Source of the DNA: Ceratodon purpureus
Taxonomy: Eukaryota > Streptophyta > Bryopsida > Pseudoditrichales > Ditrichaceae
DNA: 64,000 nt
Reading direction: 5' to 3'
Assembly: GCA_014871385.1 (NCBI GenBank)
Contig: CM026426.1
Coordinates: 55,423,375-55,487,374 of the forward strand
Within the stretch, counting starts at the first letter, position 1. Each line of letters starts with the position of its first letter. A program made the translations under genes and the position numbers. Positions 12,729 to 23,395 of this stretch are shown here, piece after piece. The notes under the pieces are model-generated. The model was not told where the DNA came from, made no database searches, and saw nothing but the letters and a program-made list of their open reading frames with translations.

Positions 12729-13540
12729 CTATAAAACCCGAAAAAAAGAAAACAACAAACAAAAAACCCCGGAATCAGTAGAGTGTTGTTCTATAGAAAA
12801 ACGAAATTGAAAAAACCTGATAGAGTATGAGGACATCACTACGACTCATAGAATTCTATCACGTGTTTCTGCAACTGTATTCCGGTCTCCACCTCACTAT
12901 CTGTATGAGAATCCTCAGCATTCACCCCTGACCCTAATCCAATAGCAGAAGGACTTCATATGGAAGTTATGGCTACAAATCTCAATACCCAACACTTATA
13001 TCTACACTTATACTCTGTTTCTTCCCAAAACGGACACTGAAAATGCCTCACTAGAACAACCCACCTGCAAAAAAACAAGCTATACTCAAAACGAGATACA
13101 AATGCACACTCATCCCTAACCCCTGCTCTCTGAACTTGTAGGACTCACCTGATTCCATCTCGTCGTCTTACTCTCTACCAAGAACTCTGCCACAACCATC
13201 GCCGTGCCTCTCACCCTTCCCAATCGATGAAACGCCAGAAATTACACCCACGATTGTAGGATCACACCAAGATTCCGCTGGTTCCAACACCTCCCCCAAC
13301 CTGCCATCGTCCCTACAAAATGAAGTCGACCCACATCCTCCTTGCAAAAGTTTCGACTCATGTCTACAATGAGGAGACCACCTCCTTTGTAGCTAAGAAG
13401 GCCTTGCTACAGAACACGTGAGGAGCAGCACACGTGTGCCTGCGGACCATATGAAGTGGACTCCAGCCGAGACAAGCGGTGGCCGCGGCTCTAAAACTGA
13501 ACGATCATCCTAAGCATTACCATGCTAGAAATTATTTATC
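12729..13540. other. 5' region of Ulp1 copy 1, no gene seen
   Basis: The region is of mixed composition. A likely splice acceptor (TTTTATAG) at 12729 feeds the first readable exon, so an untranslated or short first exon may lie here. I found no exact TGTAGTGC in it, in contrast to the neighbouring 8-12 kb. Confidence 0.4.
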
Positions 13541-15420
13541 CAGCATGGTGTAACTTTGAAGTGGATGGCTCTTTAAAAAATTAGAGAACTCAAAAATTAA
13601 ATATTGTATAAACGTATTAAGATACTTACTAATTGAAAGATTATTTAAGTAATTCATGTTTTTAACCATGTTATAATTTTTTTTTCTTAGTACAAATAAG
13701 ACCCGTTGTAAGCAATACATTTCCTAATCCTTCTACCCATTTCTTCGCGTCATTTAAAGTTTCCTCCTTCTTTAGGAAAATAGCGCCTTACCCTAATACT
13801 TTATCTTTACTTATTGTATATTTATACAGCATATGCTAAACCCTCAATCTTGCTGTAGCGTTTGACCATGTAATTTTAATCATATTTCTTTGTCTTCTCC
13901 GATATTAAATTGCATGTCTTACGTTTTTTCATACTTAACTTATTTATGTAATTTCTTTCTTCTTACTCTAATTCGGTTGTCCATATTGTTCTATCTGATT
14001 TTTCTATCATTCCTCCGTTAACTTTTAGAAAGTTCACATATTAAGTATGTTAAATTTATTTTAAGTTTATCCACTTCGATGGTCCAACCTGTTATATTTT
14101 TCTGACGTCCTTTTTATCTTATATTTCATAATATTCCATGGAATTCATATATTATATATTTTAATTATTTAATTTTCTATGTACTTCTTTGTATTTTCCA
14201 TGATATGCATCTCGGAAATAAGTATTCTTATTGCAATTAATTTTATGTCTCAATCTTATACTTTTATATTTTACATTTAGATGTTTTTTGCGATTCTCTA
14301 TTTTTCAAATGTTTTATTTTTTCTTTCATTTTTCCTTTATTCTTTATGTTCTAATATTTTAATTTTACATTCTTGTTATTTGTTTTATCTTTGCAAAGCC
14401 CATTTTGTTCATTTACCCTTTTCCTTTTTTCTTTAATTCAATCATTTAATTTCATATTTCCAATTTTAACCCATGTTTTCTATTTCTCACAACATCCCTA
14501 TTTTTATTTTATTTTTAATTTATGTTTTTTATTTTTACAATTTACCTTTTCTCCTTATTCCTTATGTTCCAATCTTTTAATTTTTTTTTTTTCTTTTTTC
14601 TTTAATCTTTGCGATTCTCACTTTGTACATTTACCCTTTTTCCTTTTTCTTTGAATTTCAATCGTTTAATTTCATATTCAAAATTTGTTTTAAATTTTTT
14701 TCCAATTCTCACTATATCCCTAGTCTTATTGATTTACTTTTTTTTTAAAAATAATTTAAAATTTACTTTATTTCCTTTTTCCTTTCCTTCCAATCTTTTA
14801 ATTTTACCTCTTTATCTATTTTTTTAATGTTTGCAATTCTCACTTTGTGCATTTACCTTTTTCCCTTATTCTGTTCATTTCAATCGATTAATTTATTTTT
14901 TCAATTTTATTTTATTTTTTATTTTTTTCCAATTCTCAATACATCCCTAGTTTTATTTATTTACCTAATCTTTTAATTTTATTTTACAATTTATCTTTTT
15001 TCCTTATTCTTTATGTTCCAATCTTTTAATTTTACTTTTTTCCTTTTTTCTTTAATCTTTGCAATTCTCACTTTGTGCATTTACCATTTTCCCTTAGTTT
15101 ATTTTCATATTTAAAATTTTATTTTTCAATTTCTCTTTGGACGTTATTTTTTTTTTGCCTTTTTCTCTACGGACAAATATTTTAATTTCTCATTTCCCAT
15201 TTTTATTTTTTATTTTATACTAGCTTTAATGCAAGACATTTTAATTAATAGTTTTTTAATGAATCTTTATCCATTTAAATTCTGCTTATACTGTATACCT
15301 TATAATATTTTTCCCACTTCTTTGGACTTATTCATAAATTTCCTTGACACCTTCTTCCCATATATCATCTGTCTTCCAATGTGGTTAGTGTTTAGCTCCG
15401 AAGTCTTTATATAGTTGTTT
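13541..15420. repeat. long T-rich spacer
   Basis: The + strand is very rich in T with C and A, and very poor in G. The open frames here are low-complexity Phe/Leu/Tyr strings and are not credible genes. It lies between the two Ulp1 gene copies and contains a tandem array (14390-15120). Confidence 0.7.
14390..15120 (+). repeat. tandem repeat of about 220 bp in the T-rich spacer
   Basis: A marker close to TTTGCAATTCTCACTTTG followed by TGCATTTACC recurs at 14390, 14608, 14830 and 15058, giving spacings of 218, 222 and 228 bases. The sequence between markers is also similar, for example CATCCCTA and the CAATCTTTTAATTTT words. At least three diverged units are present. Confidence 0.75.
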
Positions 15421-15728
15421 CAAGTTCTCTTAAAATCTTTAATTTATCAAATTATAATGTTCTCTTTATGGCATGATTCCAAAAATGAGTACAATAATCT
15501 TGAAAGATACTATCAACATGAACAATTGAAAAAGAATACAAAAAAGTACTTGTACAAATATAGAGCAAAGCCTTAAAAATGCCGCCAAAACATTATGAAC
15601 CGCAGCGATGGCTAATACACCACATCCGATTCCGAATCTATGCACTACATTTGATCTCGTATGTAGGCACTACATGTCATTTTCCATCTAAGCAGTACAT
15701 CATTTACAGTGTCTGAATCCTACCACAA

Positions 15729-18700
15729 CTACTGATTTGCGTCCGCATCCTCGTAAATGTGCACGGAAACACTACAACAGCGGCGACCTGCCTTTCCACT
15801 CCGCACTGCCGACAATATAGCTTCCTTCAATCCCTTCCGCAGTACAAAAATTTGGCTATGCTCAAAACAGTCCGACATCTGCGAACATTATCAAATTATT
15901 CCTTCACTTGTTATATATCAAATATAAGAAATCAAAATCAGAGTTCCAATACCCTCGAACGAACATAAAACACTTGCAATAAAGTCAGCACAACAGACTA
16001 AATTATATACACCAACGCACTACAGCACTACAATCATACAAGAGGCCCATACAGATGATTACTTACAGCATCCTCCCATTCCCTCTCGTCTGGGGTGCTT
16101 TCCTTCATATACGAACTGAGCATCACGATGTAACATCCCACATAGAACCCACATGTCCAGTCGTCTGGTTGCTGCGGACAATTGGCATGGACCCATGATT
16201 CAATAGAGGACGCCCTCTTCCACTCAGGAGTACCCTGCCCAAATCCGTTGGCCATGCACCACAACTTTGCCATTGCCACGTGTAGACATTGTGGGCCATG
16301 GAAGTTTGGGTTAGTGTGATAACCGGAATCGAACTTGAAGAAGCCCTCATCTGATATCACAGCCAAACTCCAATGTCTGCAATCAAATACTGGAATAAAC
16401 AACATCTTGCCTCGGAAATTAGCAATATAAGAGTTGTCCTCAAAAAATCCTCGTAGTGCATGCATTGAAACAGACCGATTAGTAAGAGCTCTTAGTGACA
16501 CAGCAAACTCTGTTTTGCAGATAAGTGAATTGCTCGGTATATCACCCTCGAACCACTTAGCAAACCAATCCATTAATGGAGGACTCAATCCCATCCTAGC
16601 TACAGTCATAATCTCCATGTCTCCTTCCAGAGTCAGCCTGATCTTCTCCTCGCCAAAAGAGAAGTCCAAGTATCCTCCTCTTACACGGCCTTCTTCTAGA
16701 GAGATTTCATCCATTGAAATATTGAGCGAACTGCAATAATAGACGGTCTTTATTTATATCATGCGCATGTTCAAGTTCAGGAAAATCCTACATTGAGCAT
16801 ATAGCTACGTGACATATTCCGCACTACAGACTTCTCTAGCACTACTTCTGAAAAGGAAACAAAACCGGAAGCAGTACATACTATGCTACTCTTTATAAAG
16901 TAACAAATATAGGATTCGTGAGGCTACACTACCTACTAGGTGTGTGGATCTCCTCAGTAGCTGGTGCATGCACTACATGACCACCACCAGCGGCCTCGCC
17001 GTTGGCAGGTTCTTCATCGCCAATGTGAACTTCATCGCTTGCCAGTGTTGCCCCATGAATCTCTCCGGCAATCAATGCTGCCGCAGCCTCCTCAAAAGAA
17101 CCCTCCCCTCCATCTCCATATTCCAGCAGCCGCATGGAAGTAAATCGTGATCCTGATCCTTGGCCATCCCTCAAGTCAAAGTGACATGGAGTCTTCCGGT
17201 GCCACTGTGTACGACCATTGTCCATTATCACCGGCGCAGGCATCTTGATGTGCTCGCAGAGGACACGTCTCTCCCTCTCTCCTGTTCCTACATCTGGAGA
17301 GATGTCAATTTGACTCCAATCCAACTGATGTTGAAACTGTGATCCAACAATTTGGGACATCTGAGGAATCTCCAGTTCGTCCAAATTTACAGGACTTAGA
17401 GTCGACCTTGCCTCTGAAGCATCTCCTTGAGGATATCCAAGCTTCTTAAATGCTAGGTCCTGTTCCTTCACGTGCAACTCTGTAAGTGCGTCCACGACCT
17501 TCTCAACACTTGTTAATAAACTCTGTGGTGGTGCCTCTTGATTCTCCAATCCAAGCATAGACCAGCCAAGGTCGACGTTTTCACGCAGGATAAACACCCT
17601 TGAGAATACCTGACACATCCAACCGAACATTCACCGTGCATGTGAGCCACACATTCACCCATAACTCACCCGCACTACAGTCGCACTACAGTATCACAAA
17701 TAGCACATTGCAAGCATGATAAGCACATCTGATACTAAATAGAATTACCAAGGGAAGGAGTTCTAACAAAATTTACAAGGCAATTATCGACTGTAGCACA
17801 CCTCGTCGCATTGCAGACGTAGTGCAGCTGAATCCTCGGGTGGCGGATTAAACCACATGGTAGCGACTTCGGTTTTGTGCTCCTCGATTCGGTACAGGTC
17901 CAGAAGGGCACGATGAGCTACTTTTTGTAGAAAGAGTTCCACCTTCTCCAGCACAAGATCTTGACACCACCCTTGGAATCCCATCAAGGCAACCATATCC
18001 GAGCACGATGTACTCCTCGGTTCCCTGGTTTTTCCATACGTACATGGAAAATATGCATACCCGATGTCAACCAGGTCTTGGGCGCATATGGACAACCGCC
18101 GTGACTCCACTCCATCTTCAGCAATTTCCAGGAGCTTCCGCCTGGTCATACCTTTCACTGGGTGTGCCAGTGGCACACTGCGTCCTTCTGTCATTCTGTT
18201 ATAAAGTTTTAAAGCACGCACTACATGTGGACACTCGGATTCAAGACTAGACTTGTTTGTCCCTACCTCCCCCCCTAAACTGAGCATGATCTCCTCTAGT
18301 TCTTCCTGGGTGTGCTTCCAGGGGCGCAGCAGTCTTGTTCCCAGGGGGTCCCTGATTAGTGCCTGATAAAGGGGTGACCACGACCACAACCTCTCCTCGG
18401 TTGCATAAGCTTGCTCCTCCGACTCCAATCTGTCCAAGGCTTTCCGTATATGCATTTCCCGTGTCTCCTGTAGTGCACCATCTACATACTTCTTGTAATC
18501 CCGAAGCTGCTGAGTGAACTGTAAGTACAACTCAAGCTTCTGCAGTTCACTTTCTCTCCCTACTCTGTCTTCCGCCGCCCTGTATGGGTTCCAGCAAGAT
18601 GTAGCACGGTGTACGATGGACTGGATATTCTCCTCATCCGGTAATGTAGTCGTTGGATCCTACACATCATAAAGGAACGGAGTACAAGACAACCAAATTA

Positions 18701-20418
18701 TTCAAGTACTACCATATATTGTGCTGCACTACACCTACTCTAGCACATTGCAACTTCTTTAGATACAAAATAATGTTTCGCTTACCATTTTAGCTAGGCG
18801 CCATTGTATCCAATGACCAAGCGCTGGGATCACTTTCTGCGAAAGCTGCCCATCAGATTCCATTTTCCGTAGGCGCTCCATACATTCCTCATGATTGGTC
18901 AAGATCTCTTTCTCCACGATTGGGACAGGTCCTTCACTTAGTAGGTAGTATAGGCCCGGTGCATGCACTACCTCTGGAGCGTCACGAAGGTCCTTGATAT
19001 CCTGGATACCAAGCAGGGCTGCTTCACGCCAAGCCTCTTGTAACACTTCTTCACGTCTTGTCCCTGAGATTTGCGGCACTGGATGGCAGTCCACGCTTGC
19101 CAGATTGAATCCGCTACGTCGTTCTTCCTCTCGTTCCTCAACCAATTGCTGTGGCGGTAGTGCTCCTTCCTCTCTGTCGTCCACGTCTTCATTATAGAGT
19201 AGATGCCTTGGTTTTACATGGAAGTTGGCATCTTCGTCCTCTTCTCCTTCTCGGTGGGCGACGTTGAACGCACACCCGCCAACTGTCACCCCAGGTCCGA
19301 GTGCTTCCTGCTCCGAGTGCTCGAAATCACAACTGTAGCCCGCTGTTCCTCCTGTATACGACTCGGTCCGGGCATCACCATGTACTGTATCTTGTGCCCT
19401 CTGTAGACGTCGTAGAGCTTTGCTTCTCTGGTCGGCCGCCTCCTGAACACCTCCATCCTTGGTAGTGGAAACATTACCTGGAAGTCTGAGCCTTTTACTC
19501 CTCCGCACTTCATTGGTGGCGGACACAATGGTCATTGTAGTGTCATCCTCCGATTCTGAATCATCGGGACTCCTCATCCTCCTCCTCATCCGGGTCAATG
19601 CTGGTTGAGACACAGGTTCTTGGATTGTCCTCACCACGTGTACCCTCTAGCTCTTCCGAGGGGTCATGTTCCTCTGTCCACCTTCATCTCCTTCACTCCC
19701 TCCAACCTGTACGCTCCTTGAAGAAGACGCCCGTGGCCCCTGTCCTTCGACATCACCCGAATTCTCTGCTGCTCTTCGCTGTGGGGCCTAAGGTCGTGTC
19801 CCCTCGTCATCGGGGAATGTGTATCCATACTTTCCAAGTATCTGCACCACCGTTTGTGTATCACTGACCTTGAACGTGGGGTACATCTTTAGCACCCCCC
19901 CCCTTCCCATCGTTCAATGCCCTCCAAGCTTGACAGAAGTTCCTGTGTCGATGGTAAGAAAGAGCATTCTTATCGGAAAAATCTTCGTGGCAGTATCTAC
20001 ACCAGTACCACCTTCTCTTTTCCTTCCCATGGGCATGGTATTCATGATATCGACACCTGTAGTGCGCTTCTATCACTAGATCTTCATACTCATCCTCCGT
20101 ATACAAGCAAACACAAGGCACATGACCCTGTTTTAGAGTAAACCTGTAGAGGTTTTGTCCCTTTACCTTCGTGCTTGCTACTAGCTCGACTGGCCCATTA
20201 ACAACGATGTCCCACCATTTGCTGAACCCAAGCGCCGCAATGAGTCTGTGATCTTCGTTTACCTTTACATTAAAACCTGTACCGTCATTGCAAATTTCTC
20301 CACCTGTAATTCCAATCCCATATCCCTCAGGTCTTAGAGGTTTGAGTGGCCCAGATGTTTCTCCACCTGTGCTTCCCTGATCGTATACTGCCCCTTCGCT
20401 AACCTTTTCTCTCCTCAT
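15729..20418 (-). pseudogene. zinc-finger and Ulp1 SUMO-peptidase gene, copy 2
   Basis: Exons in transcription order are about 20418-18786, 18659-17802, 17609-16933, 16730-16067 and 15878-15729. Frame and border phases match copy 1. The finger (CRYH, then WCRYCHEDFSDKNALSYHR) is conserved. The C48 peptidase domain is intact: catalytic His (codon 16373-16375, HWSLAV), Asp in FFKFDSG, Gln in CPQQPDD and Cys (codon 16151-16153, WTCGFY). The first exon is broken. A frameshift maps to a run of nine C at 19895-19903, and two TAG stops follow in the restored frame (about 19789 and 19656). The short last exon (150 nt, MSDCFEHS) aligns with the start of the longer last exon of copy 1. A downstream protein starting after the frameshift could still carry a complete peptidase; whether it is expressed is unknown. 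Confidence 0.85.
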
Positions 20419-22012
20419 ATCTGTGCCTCCAAGTCCTTAGCAGTCCTATCCGGCTTCTTAGCGCCCGATTCCCTCCAGCTGTGCAGAATGTACGTAGTGT
20501 ACATGCTCAGTAGTGCCTGTAATAATTTCCAATGAACCTGAAACCCGTAACTGAAATTCAACTTAGAAAAGTTATGAGTGTACCTTGTTGATGTTTGTTG
20601 GCGCACCGATGTCTTTACCCTGCCTTCTAATATGTCCCTTCAACCTAAAACCATAATTTTTCCATTGGCCGTATAAGAGTAACAGAAATTAAACAAGTTC
20701 TGAAAATTAACAAATCAACTTAACTGTAAAGACAGATCGAAGCACATGGTACACGACATACATGACGAAATGGATAATGCGCTTCAAGATAAACATACAA
20801 AACTTCTCCAACAGACAGATGCAAGAAAGACAAAAACCTAAACCATTTGTAAAACCCTAAACTACCATTCCAAACCTAGGTTTACTCAACTGAATACAGC
20901 CGTATCTAGAAACATTACCTTATCAGGGTGACGATCGACCCAGAATGTGATGTTTGTCCAAGTTGTGATGTTCTGGATGGAGATGTCACTCCACTTGTAA
21001 CACTCCAGGTGAGGTTTTAGTTTCCGTTGAGGCGCTCCAACAGTAGCAGTCTGCTTTCTCTCAACCCTTCTCTATTTCATTTCTTCAGTAACTGATGTTC
21101 ACACCGACAAACCCTAAACCGATTTTTAGCCATTCTTCTTGCACAGAACAGGCAACCCTAAACCAAGAAATCCGTGGATACCAAAAGCAATAAAAAAAAA
21201 TAGCGTGTCAGGGCTCCTTTGTGCTCATAACCCTAAACCCCGATCCATTTCGAGCTACCTAGAAAACCAAAAACTGAAATCAAGCTGTCACTTAGCAATT
21301 TCTAGCTTACCTCTCGCATGTCTCCACCTTAGATTCGCAAACCACTCCAGTACTCATGCCCTACCCATTCTTCATTCAGCTGCCATACACCTAAACCAAA
21401 GTCCCTTACAGAATGCTTGCTAATCCTAGAAATATGAAACCCTAAACCTACATGAACAAGGTGAAGGCCATGCGAAAAATGGTAAGAAAATGGCAAGAAG
21501 GGCAGCAAAATGAAATTAGGAATTGGCGAGGAAACGAACTCATGCTGATATGGCGATTGATCACCCCCCATCCATGCTGCTACGTCTCCCTCATTCCATG
21601 GTGCTACGGCGCTTGATCACCCCCCACTCCTAAACTATAACTCTAACCCGACGCCCCACTACCTGAGTGTAGACAAGATCTTCGTTGCCGTCGGTGCACA
21701 ATAGTCGCACCACAGTCGACAACGCAGTACGGAGAGAGATGCCTTCCCCAAACGCAAGACAACTCCAAATGCAAGACATAGGTTTGATGAATGTAGGATG
21801 TAACCCTAAATTGAGATCCGCCGTCATCCCTAAACCTAAACCGGGTTTCAATGGACGGGGACGGGTCTGCCACCCAGGACCCGGTCTGGGCGGTGGGACC
21901 GGGACGGGTGAGCCACCGGCGCGGGCCCGGGCTGACCCCATGACCCGGCTGGGATGGCCCCGCCGCCTTTTCACGGGCTGCCCCTAATTCCCTGATAGGT
22001 CCAATTTTTGGG
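20419..22012. other. right subterminal region and 5' flank of Ulp1 copy 2
   Basis: It contains the probable promoter of the Ulp1 gene. There is a cluster of teloboxes (20851-21448) and a GC-rich outer part (about 21840-22000) with repeated ACCCGG and GGGACC words, like the left end. I see no separate gene; short open frames near 21140-21423 and 21630-22092 look accidental. Confidence 0.5.
20851..21448. promoter_or_regulatory. cluster of teloboxes (AAACCCTA-type)
   Basis: AACCCTAAAC words occur at 20851-20864, 21109-21120, 21154-21164, 21229-21240 and 21437-21448, with weaker ones to about 21835. In plants the telobox is a promoter element bound by telomere-repeat-binding proteins and can take part in Polycomb recruitment. 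It lies upstream of the Ulp1 gene (- strand). The function here is inferred. Confidence 0.6.
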
Positions 22013-22040
22013 GTTTGTAGGGGGGTTGTTAACGTGACGC
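22013..22040 (-). repeat. right terminal inverted repeat of the large MULE
   Basis: It is the reverse-complement partner of 235-261 and ends exactly where the second copy of GAGACAAAT begins. Confidence 0.9.
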
Positions 22041-22049
22041 GAGACAAAT
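22041..22049. repeat. target site duplication, right copy (GAGACAAAT)
   Basis: Exact repeat of 226-234, adjoining the right terminal inverted repeat. Confidence 0.93.
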
Positions 22050-22366
22050 GTTCAGAGAGTATGTCCTCGACTTTTAACTCATCCAGACCCATCTTTCATA
22101 GTAACTTTAGTTAAATCCTGAAGAGTAATTTCATAGTCACATATTACAGCTTAAATTGCGACAATGAAGTGATTTGAGATGTTTTAAGGAGATTCTCACC
22201 AGCCAGTCCATTACAACGGTTTTCCAAGCATCTAATTGGGGAAATAGTAGGTACATATTGATATCGTTACCTAAGTCCCTGAGCGTGTACTCTCTGTGTA
22301 ACCGTATGCAAGTAAGGTCTAATCCACGTCTAAAACAAAGATCCATCTAACGCTCACAACGACAGT
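22050..22366. other. 3' flank of the BRCT gene
   Basis: This is the interval between the MULE insertion point and the stop codon of the BRCT gene, probably 3' untranslated or downstream sequence. No other gene is seen. Confidence 0.5.
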
Positions 22367-23395
22367 CTACGGAAGAGCGAGGTAAGCCTCCTCAGCCAAC
22401 ACTCTATTTGCCTGTAGTGAGTCTGATAACCATTCTATGTACACCACCTTCACTTTAGCATTCCCCGGGAGGATGAATTGGCCATAAACAGCCATGTCAT
22501 GCTCGCTTTGTCCACCCAAACTGCGCATTGTCACATATTTCCTGCTTAGGGTTGTTCAGGAAATATAAAGAAATCGTAAAGCAAAAATGAACGTGTCAGG
22601 TCGACTGCTTTACGAGAAGATGTAGAGTCACAGTGGGAGTTACCTTTGAAGGATATCTTTCCTTGGAATGATTTGATCCGTCATTCGATAAACAATAACA
22701 TGTGTGGCCGAATCAAAGATGTTCACAGCCTCATTCGCTCCAACACAGCAAGCTTCCAAGAGGAGCCTCCCCATCGTTAGTGTTGCAATCGTTCTAGAAT
22801 TCGGGCTTCTGCAAATTGTTACATGCAATGAACCCTAATTAGCCATGGACGCCGCTTCAGAATAAATCCAACATTGCATTGTCCAATCTGTGTCCCTGTA
22901 AACAACTGTATTGTAATTGTTCAAAAACATAAGATTCTTTTAACTTACACAGAATGTCTTGGCTGTGCCAGCAGAATTCGCACAGGGGAGAACCAATTCC
23001 TCCGTGCCTATTCGGCCTAAACCTACCTCTGTAGTTCTTCTAATTTCCGGCCGAGCATAACAGATCCCGATAGAAGCTTCTCCCACCTGGTCAGGGTCGA
23101 ATTACTAACAGCATGCCTCTTCCTCTTTTTGTGGTCGCCTACGTCCTCTGAAATTTTGTGCGATTCCGATGGACCAAGAAGAGGTGATTTCGTTTCATGA
23201 CAAGAAAGTAATGCTTCTTCTTCAGTAATATTTGTACATCGAATACGCGATAATGATTCACAGACTGGTTAGAAATTAATAATCGACAGAGGAAGGTGAA
23301 GAAAAGAAACAAGTCCGCAGGGGATAAGCTAAGGAAAAAAAGGCTACTGTTGAAGACGATGTCTTCCAGATTAACTCACCGCCGTCGCGCTCCAT
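22367..23395 (-). CDS. BRCT-domain protein, four exons (likely host gene)
   Basis: Exons 23380-23395, 23027-23264, 22644-22808 and 22367-22541 have GT-AG borders and join to exactly 198 codons, from ATG (MERDGVCESL) to TAG. This exact fit, with no internal stop, argues that the gene is real and intact. A basic stretch (DHKKRKRHA) may be a nuclear signal. The C-terminal 100 residues fit a BRCT domain: a GRLLLEACC helix, FDSATHVIVY (strand with the TH motif), then VKVVYIEWLSDSL with the conserved Trp and a terminal EEAYL. BRCT domains bind phosphoproteins in DNA-damage and replication complexes. Ending right after the Trp motif recalls the last BRCT of DNA ligase IV, but no ligase domain is present and that identity is only a suggestion. 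The large MULE inserted about 320 bp beyond the stop codon. Confidence 0.6.

Larger units (their letters stand above)
1667..20065. repeat. dispersed TGTAGTGC / GCACTACA motif family
   Basis: I located 31 exact 8-mers: TGTAGTGC starting at 1667, 2019, 3121, 4884, 5836, 7597, 7612, 7792, 8747, 9089, 10443, 10635, 10809, 12104, 18469, 20058; and GCACTACA at 6225, 10875, 11264, 11582, 11813, 15642, 15667, 16017, 16025, 16821, 16970, 17672, 17683, 18218, 18726. Fewer than one is expected by chance in 21.8 kb counting both strands. Only two were noticed in the remaining 42 kb (32621 and 59707). One-base variants are also common. Sites lie in exons, introns and spacers. Confidence 0.93.
235..22040. 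mobile_element. 21.8-kb Mutator-like element with duplicated transposase and Ulp1 genes
   Basis: The element is bounded by inverted repeats that both begin GCGTCRCGTTAA and reach CCCCTACAAAC about 27 bases in, and is flanked by a perfect 9-bp duplication. Inside, two MULE transposase genes (+) converge on two Ulp1-peptidase genes (-), separated by T-rich spacers. The ends are GC-rich and rich in GGGTCC/ACCCG-type words. At 21.8 kb it is far larger than common MULEs. The gene content recalls Ulp1-bearing plant MULEs such as VANDAL and Kaonashi elements. Every main gene carries at least one inactivating change, so the copy is probably non-autonomous now. Doubling of both genes could reflect internal duplication or an element inserted into a relative, but I found no internal TIR pair that would prove nesting. 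Confidence 0.9.

Noticed and set aside
13541-15420. Open frames of 60-90 codons in the T-rich spacer
   Set aside because: Low-complexity Phe/Leu/Tyr strings produced by base composition.
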